Positions 35,446 through 44,416 are shown, counted from the first letter of the stretch. The stretch is 64,000 bases of DNA from Planctomycetia bacterium (GCA_005808665.1 SYLG01000096.1:19158-83157), one strand, 5' to 3'. Notes: generated from the sequence alone by a model not told the origin. Translations and numbers: made by a program.

Positions 35446-36924
35446 GTGAGTAATGAGTTCCAATCCGAAAAAAACACCGCTCCGCCGGCTGCAAGGCGGA
35501 CAGAGGATTTTTTACGGGCATTGCTTCGGTCCCAATTGTTGGATCGGGAGTTTGTTCGTTCGTTTTTCCTGCAATTGGATCCCGCCTTGCGATGTTTCCC
35601 CATTCAGGTGGCGGAGGCATTCGTCCGGGCCGGACATCTCACCCGATTCCAGTCAGGGAAACTGCTTCAGGGGATCTCCAAGGGACTCAAGTTGGGTCAT
35701 TTCGCCATACTTTCCCCGGTGGCGCGTGGTGGCACGGCCACGGTTTATCTGGCCATGAATCTTGACAAGAACCAATTGGTGGCGGTTAAAATTCTCCCAC
35801 CTTGCCATGCCAAAGAACCAAGGCGGCTTGCCCGGTTTGTCCGCGAAATGCGTCTGAGCAAGCTTGCCGGAAGCCATACCAACATTCCCCAGGTTCATGA
35901 ATCGGGCCGGATCGAATCCATCAACTACATTGCCATGGATTTTGTCTCAGGTCGGAGTTTGCAGAAACTCGTTTCGGATAACGGTCCGTTGTCCCTGGAA
36001 CAGGCAGCATTCATCGGAATGGAAATTGCCCTGGCACTTCACCATATACACCTGCAAGGATTGATTCATCGGGATGTCAAACCCGCGAACATTGTCATCA
36101 GTTCCAAAGGCCAGGTCCGCCTGATCGACTTTGGACTTTCCATGCATGAGAAGGAACCCCTTACCGAGGAGTCTGTTGTTGGAGGCCCCGGATTTATTGT
36201 TGGGACCATGGATTACATTGCCCCGGAACAGACGATTGATCCCTCCCGAGTGGACGGGAGGGCAGATATTTATTCCCTGGGTTGTGTGCTCTATTTTGCC
36301 CTCACGGGCAAGCCCCCATTCCAGGGGGGAACCAATGTCGAGCGGATGCGGCGCCACCGAAAAGAAGAGCCTGAATTGCTCTCCGGTTTGCGTCCAGACC
36401 TGCCAAAGGGGTTCCTTGGGCTGATCCGGGCAATGATGGACAAAGACCCTGGCCAACGCATTTTTTCCGCCGGTTTATTGGCCGCAGACCTCAAGCTTTG
36501 GACCCCGGGAAGTCATGTCTTTGAAACCGTCACGAACCATGCCGAATTTGAGGATATGAGCCGCCTCAGGATGTATCAACCAGACGAAATTAGCGATTTG
36601 GAAAAGCAACTTTTGGCAGACGATACCGGTTCGGAACCAAAGTCCGACACCTTCGCCGTTATGCACGATCCGACCGAAATGGAGGTTGCCATCCGGGATT
36701 GCATCGACTCGGGCAGTTCCACGCATTTTATCGGGAAATCCAACGAAAAAATGTTCCTCGACCCGGGACAGTCGCCGGGAGGAAGTACGGTGTTTTTCAG
36801 GCCCAAATCCCGCCTGCTTTTGCAATACTGGAAATCCCCCGGCCTTTTGCCTTTGGTGTTCTGGGTTCTCACCGCCAGTTTCATCGGGTTTCTCCTCTGG
36901 ATGATTTTCAAAAATCCCGTTTAG
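35446..36924 (+). CDS. Tail-anchored serine/threonine protein kinase (PknB-type)
   Basis: The 492-residue protein has an N-terminal helical module (about 20-82, ending AGHLTRFQSGKLLQGISKG) common in planctomycete kinases, then a kinase domain: glycine loop VARGGTATVYLA, Lys115 in VAVKIL, HRDVKPAN (208-215), and DFG (228-230), followed by the activation loop and APEQ. All catalytic residues are present. The C-terminal part (about 370-465) is acidic and unstructured, and one transmembrane helix at about 468-488 is followed by only a few residues, so the kinase should be cytosolic and tail-anchored. GTG start at 35446. It follows pheT by 89 bases; substrate unknown. Confidence 0.93.
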   Translation: MSNEFQSEKNTAPPAARRTEDFLRALLRSQLLDREFVRSFFLQLDPALRCFPIQVAEAFVRAGHLTRFQSGKLLQGISKGLKLGHFAILSPVARGGTATVYLAMNLDKNQLVAVKILPPCHAKEPRRLARFVREMRLSKLAGSHTNIPQVHESGRIESINYIAMDFVSGRSLQKLVSDNGPLSLEQAAFIGMEIALALHHIHLQGLIHRDVKPANIVISSKGQVRLIDFGLSMHEKEPLTEESVVGGPGFIVGTMDYIAPEQTIDPSRVDGRADIYSLGCVLYFALTGKPPFQGGTNVERMRRHRKEEPELLSGLRPDLPKGFLGLIRAMMDKDPGQRIFSAGLLAADLKLWTPGSHVFETVTNHAEFEDMSRLRMYQPDEISDLEKQLLADDTGSEPKSDTFAVMHDPTEMEVAIRDCIDSGSSTHFIGKSNEKMFLDPGQSPGGSTVFFRPKSRLLLQYWKSPGLLPLVFWVLTASFIGFLLWMIFKNPV

Positions 36925-36956
36925 GTTCTATTCCAGGCACTTCCGGCCAGTCGTCT

Positions 36957-38108
36957 TTAGGTTTTTGATCGGCTCCAAAAGGGGTAAAAAAACTGGCCTA
37001 ACCAGCCTTTTGGGACTTGGTCTCCATTCGACAAACCATACGCTCCAGGCCACCTTTCCGGCAAAAAAAAGGTTCCAAACAACAGGTCCCAAACCGGAGT
37101 GTGTACTGCAAAGTTTTTGTCCATCGCCTCTTTTTCCGCACTATGATGCCAGTGGTGAAAATGAGGTGTGGCAATCAGCCACCGTAGCGGGCGAAATTTC
37201 CAATGGACATTGGCATGGATGAAGGTGGCCTGGATCACCACCACGATGACATAAAGAATTACCGCCGTTTGGGAAAACCCCAGCAGGTAAATGGGCACAT
37301 AGGTCAAAGCCCGGGTCAGGATTACATCAAAAAGGTGAAGCCTCGATCCGGCCAGCCAATCCATGGATTGTGCCGAATGATGGACAGCATGAAAGCGCCA
37401 AAGTAGGGGAATCGTGTGTAAGGTCCGATGAATCCAGTATTGGGTGAAGTCGGCTACCATGATGGCGCCGATTACTTGTATCAAAAGCGGCGAGGACTCT
37501 ACCAATCGGACCAAGGAGGTAATTTTAGCCCAGTCGAAAAGGATCATGGCTGGGGAAAGGGTCAAAAGGGTGGTTGTCTGAACCAACAGGGTGTTCAGGA
37601 AAAAATAGGTCAGGTCCGTTTGCCATCCCATCCGGAAAACAGGCTGTTGGGGATAAAGGGCAAAAAGCCTTTCGAGGGGGAGGTAAACCACCGAATAGAG
37701 AATCAGGTTCAGGAGAAACCAATCAAGCCCAAGCCATCCGCCTTCGCCAGCAGCTTGGCCGACGGGTACCTGGGACCCCCCAAGAAGGGCCGCCGTCAGG
37801 GCGAGCAGAATACCGACCAAACCAAGGGCCTTGTTGTACCGAAGCCAAAGGCTGATTGTCCCAAGGAGAAAACCGCTAACCAGCACCAAATGCAGCAAAA
37901 CCAGGACATAGACAAGGGGGTATTGTTCCCGCAAGGAGGGCAAGGTAAATTGGCCGGGAAAATGAAAACAGAGTACTGTTCCCAACCCTATTCCACCCAA
38001 AGCGATGGATAGTGTTCCGCTGATCCACCCCTGCCCCCATTTTTGCGGCTGGGTGGTTTGCAAAGAAAGGTGGGCACCCGTCCGATTAGGGCCTGTCCCT
38101 TCCGCCAT
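36957..38108 (-). CDS. Sterol desaturase / fatty acid hydroxylase family membrane protein
   Basis: The 383-residue membrane protein has about eight hydrophobic segments. The histidine motifs of the di-iron hydroxylase superfamily are present: HRTLH, HAVHHS and HFHHWHHS, with a further HANVHW. These proteins hydroxylate or desaturate lipids and sterols using oxygen; the substrate is unknown here. A few planctomycetes are known to make sterols, but there are no sterol genes in the window to support such a role. The C-terminal part ends with a FFYPF segment. It is followed on the same strand by nothing within 30 bases of the kinase, with which it is convergent. Confidence 0.9.
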   Translation of the reverse strand: MAEGTGPNRTGAHLSLQTTQPQKWGQGWISGTLSIALGGIGLGTVLCFHFPGQFTLPSLREQYPLVYVLVLLHLVLVSGFLLGTISLWLRYNKALGLVGILLALTAALLGGSQVPVGQAAGEGGWLGLDWFLLNLILYSVVYLPLERLFALYPQQPVFRMGWQTDLTYFFLNTLLVQTTTLLTLSPAMILFDWAKITSLVRLVESSPLLIQVIGAIMVADFTQYWIHRTLHTIPLLWRFHAVHHSAQSMDWLAGSRLHLFDVILTRALTYVPIYLLGFSQTAVILYVIVVVIQATFIHANVHWKFRPLRWLIATPHFHHWHHSAEKEAMDKNFAVHTPVWDLLFGTFFLPERWPGAYGLSNGDQVPKGWLGQFFYPFWSRSKT

Positions 38109-38294
38109 CGGTGTTCTCCCCAGCCTGGATTAGGGCATTTAGGCTCGTTCCCCCTTTGGATAAAGGCAGGATGTTTCCCGAGTCCTCATACCTCCTTTAT
38201 TGTTTAATGTTGGAACCAATTCTTCCAACCAATCCGGGGAAACCTTTTGGTAATGGAAAGCAACCGATATCCCGGATGGGTGGCCATCGGGAAA

Positions 38295-38310
38295 CCGGGC
38301 TCGTGCCCGG
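38295..38310 (-). terminator. Candidate terminator hairpin after the MurQ-kinase fusion
   Basis: CCGGGC, loop TCGT, GCCCGG is a perfect 6-bp stem with a tetraloop. On the minus strand it is followed by TTTCCC. It lies about 90 bases downstream of the fusion gene stop. The T-run is short, so this is tentative. Confidence 0.4.
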
Positions 38311-38399
38311 GAGATTATTTTGGAGCCTTAGGGAGATCGGATGAATTGGCCTTTCCTCCGGTTTGCAAAGGCAGGGTTGGGGGAACGAAAGCGTAACCT

Positions 38400-40241
38400 T
38401 CATTTCCTGGCAAGCTGGAGCAAAATATGGGGTAAGGGATCTGGAATGTGCTTTAATTTCAGGTCGGGGTAAAGGTTTGCCAGTTGGTCCTTGAAAAGGT
38501 CAAAGTATTCCCGATTCAACAGGGTGCCTCCTCCTGCAAGGATTGTGGTAACCGAATCGTCTTGCTTCTTTATCCCGGATACCATCGCAACAAGATGGCC
38601 TGCTCCCTGGTGTAATATTTCCTTGGCAACCGGGTCACCAAGGGCCGCTTCCTGGAAAACAAGCCTGGCCAAGGGAGCCATTTGGTGGCGCAGGGCGGTG
38701 GAGAGCCAAAGGACCAATTCGCGGACATCGGCTAACCCCAAAGTTTCCAGAAACCGTTTCTTGAGGGCACTGGGGGCGGCCCTCCCATCCTCGGCCCAAC
38801 AAAGGGCTTTGATGGCCTGTTTTGCTAGCCAGATTCCACCACCTTCGTCGCCGATATGGGGCCCCCAACCCCCCAGCCGGTGAACCGTACCCGGAGTTGG
38901 TTCCCACCAGGCAATCGATCCTGTGCCTGCAATCAGGCATAGGGCCGTGGGTTCCCCTGCAGCAAAGGCAAGCAGTCGGACATCCGCCATGACTTCAATG
39001 GTGGCGGTTGGAAATTCCATTGCAAGTAAGGTTTCCAAAAGTCGGCAAATTTCGGGCGTACCTGCTCCCGAAAGTCCCGCAACTATAGCGGTGACAGCAA
39101 CCGGGTTCAGGTTCTCTTCCTCCAGAAAACCCAGAATGCGGCGTTTCCATTCAAAAACGACCCCAGCCAACCCATGTGTTCCAGGGAGTACGGGCGGTCC
39201 CATTTGGGTATTGGTTTCCTTCCGGGAGCCATCCTGAGTGGTGAGGGAAAAACGCATCTTGAGGGCTGACCCGCCACCGTCGATAGCGACAATGACCCGG
39301 CCCGTGCTGGAAGGCGTGGATGCGATTGGGGAAGGTTTGAGGGCTTTTGCTATGCGTCCCCCGGCGGCGAGCAGGGATTTCCGAGCGGTGGCTGGGTCGA
39401 TTTGTTTAAGGGATGAGAGAATGGCGGTTTTTACATCGCCTTGGCATTGGGCCAGGCAATCTTTGGCCCTTTCGAGAGGGATGTTGGCGGCTTGGGAAAC
39501 GATGCGGATGGCCCTGTAAGTAAGTTTCTCATTGGAGGCATGGAGATCCACCAGCAGGTTGCCGTAGGTCTTTCCAAGGCCGATCATGACGGCAGTGGAG
39601 ATGGAGTTCAGGACCAATTTGGTGGCGGTGCCGGCCCGAAGGCGGGTTGAGCCTGTAAGGATTTCCGGGCCGGTTTCCACCTCAATGGCATATTGGGAAT
39701 TGCGGGCCATTTCACTTTGTTTGACACAAACAACCACGCCGGTAAGGGACCCGACGGCGGTGGCTTTTGCCAAGGCACCAAGGCAGTAAGGGGTTCGGCC
39801 GGAAGCAGCAATTGCCACCACAGAATCCCGTTTGTCGAGGGCCAGGGAAGTGAGGTCTTCGAAGGCGTTTTCAAAGGAATCCTCGGCCCCTTCGACGGCG
39901 CGAAAAAGGGCACCTTGTCCGCCTGCGATGATTCCCTGGATTTGGCCATGGGGAGAGTTGAAGGTGGGGAGACATTCGGAGGCGTCCAGAACCCCAAGAC
40001 GGCCGGAGGTTCCTGCGCCCACATAGATTAGTCTGCCCCCACGATCCAGGCGTTGAACAATGGCGGCGACCAAGGCCCCCAAATTGGCCGACTGGGTTCC
40101 TACCAGGGGGGCAATGGAGGCGTCTTCCTCATTCATGAGCTTTGCGATTTCGGTGGCATCGAGAAGGTCGATGGTGGCGGATCTGGAATGCCTTGCCTCG
40201 GTGGGCAGGTGGCCCATTGGGTCCAACTCAAAATTCGTCAT
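38400..40241 (-). CDS. Fused N-acetylmuramic acid 6-phosphate etherase (MurQ) and BadF-type amino-sugar kinase
   Basis: The 613-residue protein combines two enzymes of MurNAc recovery. Residues 1 to about 300 are MurQ: the SIS fold with YVGAGTSGRLGVLDASECLPTF, including the catalytic Glu in SEC, and a second acid in GAEDSFENAFEDL. Residues about 312-613 are an ASKHA kinase like N-acetylglucosamine/MurNAc kinases: IDGGGSALK (phosphate loop), LIAGTGSIAW, and GGWGPHIGDEGGGIWLAKQAI. A kinase plus etherase in one chain would phosphorylate MurNAc and then turn MurNAc-6-P into GlcNAc-6-P and lactate. Separate MurQ and MurK/AnmK proteins are the usual case. No other peptidoglycan-recycling gene lies next to it. 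Confidence 0.93.
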   Translation of the reverse strand: MTNFELDPMGHLPTEARHSRSATIDLLDATEIAKLMNEEDASIAPLVGTQSANLGALVAAIVQRLDRGGRLIYVGAGTSGRLGVLDASECLPTFNSPHGQIQGIIAGGQGALFRAVEGAEDSFENAFEDLTSLALDKRDSVVAIAASGRTPYCLGALAKATAVGSLTGVVVCVKQSEMARNSQYAIEVETGPEILTGSTRLRAGTATKLVLNSISTAVMIGLGKTYGNLLVDLHASNEKLTYRAIRIVSQAANIPLERAKDCLAQCQGDVKTAILSSLKQIDPATARKSLLAAGGRIAKALKPSPIASTPSSTGRVIVAIDGGGSALKMRFSLTTQDGSRKETNTQMGPPVLPGTHGLAGVVFEWKRRILGFLEEENLNPVAVTAIVAGLSGAGTPEICRLLETLLAMEFPTATIEVMADVRLLAFAAGEPTALCLIAGTGSIAWWEPTPGTVHRLGGWGPHIGDEGGGIWLAKQAIKALCWAEDGRAAPSALKKRFLETLGLADVRELVLWLSTALRHQMAPLARLVFQEAALGDPVAKEILHQGAGHLVAMVSGIKKQDDSVTTILAGGGTLLNREYFDLFKDQLANLYPDLKLKHIPDPLPHILLQLARK

Positions 40242-40683
40242 GAAAAATCCTGGTGGCCATTTTCCCTAGGAAGGAAGGGAAAAGAATGAAAAAAGGAGCC
40301 CCTTGGTGCAGGTTGGTGGTTCCTTCGGGGAAATTTGGGAAAAAAGGGATTGTGCAGCTGAAATCAAACCATGGTTGTTTCTCCTTTTTGAAGGGAATGG
40401 GGCAAGGGACAAGGGAAAGGTTGTTTGTGATCCTTTTTGGTGGATGGGTACAAGGAATGGACTTGGGAGTATTTTTGTTTTCTGCCCGGAATTTCGCAGA
40501 AATAAAGGGAAAGTAGCAATGGCAAAATGCCCAAGGGGTGGTCTTTGGAGGGTTGAAAAAAGGAGGAAATAAGGCCAAAAAGGGGCCTCAAATATTGTTT
40601 GGGAGATCGGGAGGCGGGGTGGTGACAGGGGGGATCGGGTGGACCCTTTTGGGACCAATTAAGCGGATCGGGGCCTTTCCCAG
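40242..40683. other. Purine-rich intergenic stretch
   Basis: About 440 bases with no gene I can support. The plus strand is markedly G- and A-rich; counts in several 60-base rows show roughly 21 G to 6-8 C. Several frames are open on both strands because of the composition, but none shows a family motif, a good ribosome-binding site or normal amino-acid use. Confidence 0.4.
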
Positions 40684-40712
40684 TTGTCAGGGTCTGCATT
40701 TCCGTTTAAGAT
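40684..40712 (+). promoter_or_regulatory. Sigma70-like promoter for the 27-residue gene
   Basis: TTGTCA, exact 17-base spacer, TAAGAT. Four or five bases of each hexamer match the consensus TTGACA/TATAAT. The -10 element lies about 60 bases upstream of the ATG at 40774. It also fits the composition change at the end of the purine-rich stretch. Confidence 0.55.
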
Positions 40713-40773
40713 AGTGGTTTCCCTTCTCCGGATTAGGAGTGGGATTGACTTTAGCAGCGTTTAGAGGCCTCTC

Positions 40774-40857
40774 ATGGGTAGCAGACGGGGTAGTGGTCGT
40801 AGAAAAGTCGGACGCAAGAAGAGGCGCATGCGAGCCAAGATTCGTCATCGCAAGTAA
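40774..40857 (+). CDS. 27-residue Arg/Lys-rich protein, possibly ribosome-associated
   Basis: A short gene starting at the ATG at 40774: 27 residues, of which more than half are Arg or Lys, ending KIRHRK. A GAGG lies 7 bases upstream, inside the perfect palindrome AGAGGCCTCT (40763-40772). A sigma70-like promoter lies at 40684-40712. The C-terminal GRKKRRMRAK pattern recalls the short COX24/AURKAIP1 (DUF1713, bL37) ribosomal family, but this is an impression from composition and cannot be confirmed by eye. The clean start, promoter and ribosome-binding site make it a likely real gene. Confidence 0.65.
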   Translation: MGSRRGSGRRKVGRKKRRMRAKIRHRK

Positions 40858-40929
40858 GATCATTTTGTGAATTGGGAAATCCCCCTGGAAAAGTGCTTTT
40901 TCTACGCACTTTGTTCCTTGGGGTTTCGT

Positions 40930-41691
40930 TTACACCCCGCTTAGGGTACGGCCACCGTCAACCACAACGATTTGGCCGGTCATCAAGGTCGTTCCCAAAG
41001 CCAAAAACAGAACCGCATCTGCAATGTCGGTTGGGTCGGCCGCACGCCGTAATGGCGTTAAAGCCACGGCGGCGTCGATCATCGGTTGATGATTCTTTAG
41101 CCACCTTGTTTTGACGGGGCCGGGAGCGACGGCGTTGACACGAACCTCTGGGGCCAAAGCTTTGGAAAGCGATTTGGTCATGGTGTTTACCGCTGCCTTG
41201 CTGGCGGAATAGGGAATGCTGCTCCCCATTCCGCTGGCGGCGGCCACGGAGCTAATGTTCACAATGGAGCCTGAGCGAACCTTCAAATAGGGGGCGGCAG
41301 CGCGGGAGACCTGAAACCCGCCTATTACATTGATTTGGAATATATCCTGCCAAACCTCATCGGTGGCAGCGTCCAGGTCATTCAAGCCAACGAAATGGGT
41401 GGTGGCGGCATTGTTTACCACTACATCCAAACCGCCCCAAGCCTCGACACAACGGGTAACCAGTTCCTTGGCTATGCTATCCGAGCCTATTTTTCCTTTG
41501 AGGAGGAGTCCTTCTCCTCCCTCGGATTGAATGATAGCCAGCGTTTCTTTGGCTTCTTCTTCGCTTTTGGAAAAGTTGATGCCAACGGCAAGTCCGGCTC
41601 TTGCCAGCCTGATGGCAACCTCACGGCCAATGCCTGTTGCGGCACCTGTGACAAGGGCTGCTTTTTTGGAAGAATTCGGATTCAAAGTCAT
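40930..41691 (-). CDS. Short-chain dehydrogenase/reductase (FabG-like)
   Basis: The 253-residue protein is a classical SDR. The NAD(P)-binding motif is TGAATGIG, NNAAT follows in the central sheet, and the catalytic Tyr-Lys pair lies in YSASK with a preceding Ser (NISSV). The closing segment LMTGQIVVVDGG is typical of FabG-like enzymes. Its ATG overlaps the hemF stop (ATGA), so it is translationally coupled; AGGAG lies too near the ATG to be the only signal. The substrate is unknown; coupling to hemF does not itself suggest a haem role. Confidence 0.92.
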   Translation of the reverse strand: MTLNPNSSKKAALVTGAATGIGREVAIRLARAGLAVGINFSKSEEEAKETLAIIQSEGGEGLLLKGKIGSDSIAKELVTRCVEAWGGLDVVVNNAATTHFVGLNDLDAATDEVWQDIFQINVIGGFQVSRAAAPYLKVRSGSIVNISSVAAASGMGSSIPYSASKAAVNTMTKSLSKALAPEVRVNAVAPGPVKTRWLKNHQPMIDAAVALTPLRRAADPTDIADAVLFLALGTTLMTGQIVVVDGGRTLSGV

Positions 41692-42596
41692 TCTCCTAGT
41701 AATTTTTCTGCGGCCCAATCCCGAGGTTTAAGCCAATAGGATGTGAGTTTTTCCTCTTCGGAACCTGGGTCGGCCTTATGGTTATACACAAAGCGTACCA
41801 AAGGGGGAAGCGACATGAGGATCGACTCGGTCCGGCCGTTGGTTTTGAGGCCAAAGATTGTGCCTCGGTCATGGATCAGGTTGAATTCGACATAGCGTCC
41901 ACGGCGATAGGTTTGAAAATCGCGTTGGGATTCCGTGTAGGCATGGCTTTGGCAACGAGTGACAATGGGGGAATAACTGGAAAGGAATTGGTTCCCGGCA
42001 TCCTGGACAAAGCGAAAGACATCTTCCGGGTTGTCTTTCAGGTAGTCGAAAAAGATACCACCAATCCCCCTTGCCTCGCCCCTGTGTGGCAAGAAGAAAT
42101 AGTGGTCACATTCGGCTTTGAAAAGGGAATGATTGGCAACCGTTGGATGGCGATCACATGCGGCCTTCCAGGTTCGGTGGAAGTGGACCACATCCTCGAG
42201 TTGGGGATAGTAAGGGGTAAGGTCTGCCCCTCCCCCAAACCAGGAAGCCTCCCCCTTTTGAAGGAAGCGAAAATTGGCATGGACGGTCGGGATATGGGGA
42301 TTCCGGGGATGTAGAACCAGCGAAACCCCAACGGCGAAAAAGGTGGTTCCCTCTCCTGGAAGTTGCTTGGCAAATTCTGGGGCCATTTCACCATGAACCT
42401 CGGAGAAATTAACGCCACCTTTTTCAAATATTTCTCCCTCACCCATGACCCGGGTGCGGCCCCCTCCGCCGCCGGGCCGCTCCCAGTGGTCGGTCAGAAA
42501 ATGGGCTTTGGGATCCAGATTGAGGAGGCCATCGCAAATGCGGTTCTGGAGGTCTTGCAGATATTCAATGGCCCTGATTTTAAGGGTGTCTGACAT
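41688..42596 (-). CDS. hemF: Oxygen-dependent coproporphyrinogen III oxidase
   Basis: The 302-residue protein converts coproporphyrinogen III to protoporphyrinogen IX in haem synthesis using oxygen. Family features are the N-terminal GGGGGRTRVM, FRFLQKGEASWFGGGADLTPYYP, the segment RGEARGIGGIFFDYL, and the C-terminal YNHKADPGSEEEKLTSYWLKPRDW. The start at 42596 aligns with E. coli HemF; the GTG at 42629 is an in-frame alternative. It sits between a TIGR03000 protein and an SDR gene, all on the minus strand. No other haem gene is near. Confidence 0.97.
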   Translation of the reverse strand: MSDTLKIRAIEYLQDLQNRICDGLLNLDPKAHFLTDHWERPGGGGGRTRVMGEGEIFEKGGVNFSEVHGEMAPEFAKQLPGEGTTFFAVGVSLVLHPRNPHIPTVHANFRFLQKGEASWFGGGADLTPYYPQLEDVVHFHRTWKAACDRHPTVANHSLFKAECDHYFFLPHRGEARGIGGIFFDYLKDNPEDVFRFVQDAGNQFLSSYSPIVTRCQSHAYTESQRDFQTYRRGRYVEFNLIHDRGTIFGLKTNGRTESILMSLPPLVRFVYNHKADPGSEEEKLTSYWLKPRDWAAEKLLGE

Positions 42597-42643
42597 GGCG
42601 TTGTGTCCGTTTACGGGTGCGGTCACCAAGCACCTTTGCCGGA

Positions 42644-43495
42644 TTAGGAACCATTACCCCCCAATTCCAATTTGGGAAATAGGTTGGGTTCAGGCAAGGC
42701 ACCAGCCTCCGGCTTGGATGGGATATTTTCCTTGCGAAGGTCAATGGTTCGCTCATCTCCTGCCTGGACGAGGAGAACTTTTTCCCTTTCGACCGGCTTT
42801 CCCGCCTCGGTCCACCTGGCTTTGATCCTGTATTGATAAAGCATCCCGGCATCGAGTTTTGGAGTGACAAATTCCCTGCGGTGGCCCAATTGGCTCATTT
42901 TTGCACCTTCCAACCAAAGTTCGGCCGATTCCGGGAGCAAAATGATCATAAGGGCCAGATCGGAAACCTTCTTTTTTGGCGGCAATGTGGGGGGAACGGA
43001 GGTAAGGTTCCCCGGTTTTTCAGGATTGCCCGGTGCCGTTTCGGGTTGATCCTTGGGAAAGGGCTTGGGTGGGGTGGCTGAGGACTGTTCCTCCCCGGGG
43101 ATTGTTTTTTCCTTGTCGGTGGGGTCGGTCAAAGGATTGCTAAAAATGGGAAGTTGATTGAGCCAAGGCGTGCGTTTTGGATCGCGTGTCCAAACGGGGC
43201 CGGGAAGCGAATCGGGGAAATTGCCAAGGGAGACCCCGCCCCTGCCATAAGCGTAGTATTCGCGATAGTTCCCGCCGCCAAAATAGCCTGCGGCATAATC
43301 GTGCAGGTTGTAGCCATAGTGCCATGGGGGGCGGCTGCCGATGGGATAGCCGTCCTGGGCATCACGAAGGTTCAGGTTAATGCGGCGGTTTTCTTTGGGT
43401 GGGCGTCTCATGCCCCAATTCCCTTGACCCAAGGCCCATTCGGCGGTGGCAAAAACCAGTCCGAGCGCACAAAGGACGCGCATGGCTGTTAGCAT
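42644..43495 (-). CDS. Exported Gly/Pro-rich protein with TIGR03000 domain
   Basis: The 283-residue protein starts at the ATG at 43495 with AGGGAG 7 bases upstream, followed by a signal peptide (MLTAMRVLCALGLVFATAEWALG). After a Gly/Tyr/Pro-rich middle (for example YGYNLHDYAAGYFGGGNYREYYAYG), the C-terminal domain (residues about 186-258) matches the TIGR03000 pattern: LPESAELWLEGAKMSQLGHRREFVTPKL then RYRIKA-type strands. TIGR03000 is essentially confined to planctomycetes and has no known function. It precedes hemF by about 47 bases and is probably cotranscribed. Confidence 0.87.
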   Translation of the reverse strand: MLTAMRVLCALGLVFATAEWALGQGNWGMRRPPKENRRINLNLRDAQDGYPIGSRPPWHYGYNLHDYAAGYFGGGNYREYYAYGRGGVSLGNFPDSLPGPVWTRDPKRTPWLNQLPIFSNPLTDPTDKEKTIPGEEQSSATPPKPFPKDQPETAPGNPEKPGNLTSVPPTLPPKKKVSDLALMIILLPESAELWLEGAKMSQLGHRREFVTPKLDAGMLYQYRIKARWTEAGKPVEREKVLLVQAGDERTIDLRKENIPSKPEAGALPEPNLFPKLELGGNGS

Positions 43496-43741
43496 CGGGC
43501 AACTCCCTGTTGAATCGTCCCGCTTCATAATAGGAAAGGGACGCAATAAGTATCGACCTTTCCCTGGGAAGCAAAGGTGGGGACCGAGGTCCAAGGGGAG
43601 GAATTGTCGTTCAATCCTTGAGGATCAATACAAAAAGGATCAAGATCCCTGATGGGGGGGTTGTAAGGGTTTTGCACCCTTTTCGGTTTGGGAAAAATGG
43701 CCCAAAGCAAGCCTTTCTGGCAATAGGCTCCTGGCAATGGA

Positions 43742-44416
43742 ATGGGTGAATGGATGGATCCCGGTTCGGAACAAATCGTTGGGTGTCCCCATTGCTCAAG
43801 GCCGATGAGGCAAGCTACAATCGCTTCGGGAAACCAGCCTGGGATTCGAATTTGGACCGACGGGAAACAAATGGACCCGTTGGTTCATGAGACGCCGCTC
43901 GTTGCCATTTGCCTTGGGTGCAACACATCCTTTTGGTTGTCGAAGGCAAAAAATCTGGGAGTGATTGACTGGCTTGAAGACGGTGCCGGTGCCGTTGATT
44001 GGGATCCTTGTTGGAGGGATGCCGACCAATTGGAGGAGCCTGTTGCTGAGGAATACCACCGTGCCATTGCCATGGGGATGGCCACGAATCCGGGGGAGGA
44101 ACGGATGCTTCGAATCCTGACCTGGTGGCGTGAAAACGACGCATTTCGCAATTGGGGTCCAACCTTTTCGGATCATAAGCCGACAGGGCAAAGTCGGAAT
44201 AACCTGGAGGCCTTGTGCAAGCTTTTAGGAGAGGAGCATGTTGGGGAAAGGTTGATGCGGGTGGAAGCGTTAAGGCATTTGGGAGAATTCCATCAAGCCA
44301 GGTCCCTTTTGGAGAAAACGAGTCATCATCCTTTTGAACCGGTTGTGGAACAACTGCGCTGTTTGCTGGATGCCAAGGATTGTTTGGTGCGGGAATTGTA
44401 TTTGGTTGGGGATTAA
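43742..44416 (+). CDS. Hypothetical protein with Zn-ribbon-like CPHC / CLGC motifs
   Basis: The 224-residue protein has a CPHC at residue about 15 and a CLGC at about 57, a spacing that would form a zinc ribbon. The rest is alpha-helical (ERLMRVEALRHLGEFHQARSLLEK, then FEPVVEQLRCLLDAKDC), resembling a TPR-like helical repeat. I do not recognise a family. The ATG at 43742 has no clear ribosome-binding site; an ATG four codons later is an alternative. It is flanked by 250 bases on the left and 210 on the right, so probably monocistronic. Confidence 0.65.
   Translation: MGEWMDPGSEQIVGCPHCSRPMRQATIASGNQPGIRIWTDGKQMDPLVHETPLVAICLGCNTSFWLSKAKNLGVIDWLEDGAGAVDWDPCWRDADQLEEPVAEEYHRAIAMGMATNPGEERMLRILTWWRENDAFRNWGPTFSDHKPTGQSRNNLEALCKLLGEEHVGERLMRVEALRHLGEFHQARSLLEKTSHHPFEPVVEQLRCLLDAKDCLVRELYLVGD

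Noticed and set aside
38111..38344. 77-residue plus-strand frame between the desaturase and MurQ-kinase genes
   Set aside because: No family pattern and no ribosome-binding site; the interval contains a hairpin that fits a terminator better.
40253..40572. Overlapping open frames on both strands of the purine-rich gap
   Set aside because: They show skewed amino-acid use, no motif, and no good start signal; the base bias by itself removes stops in several frames.
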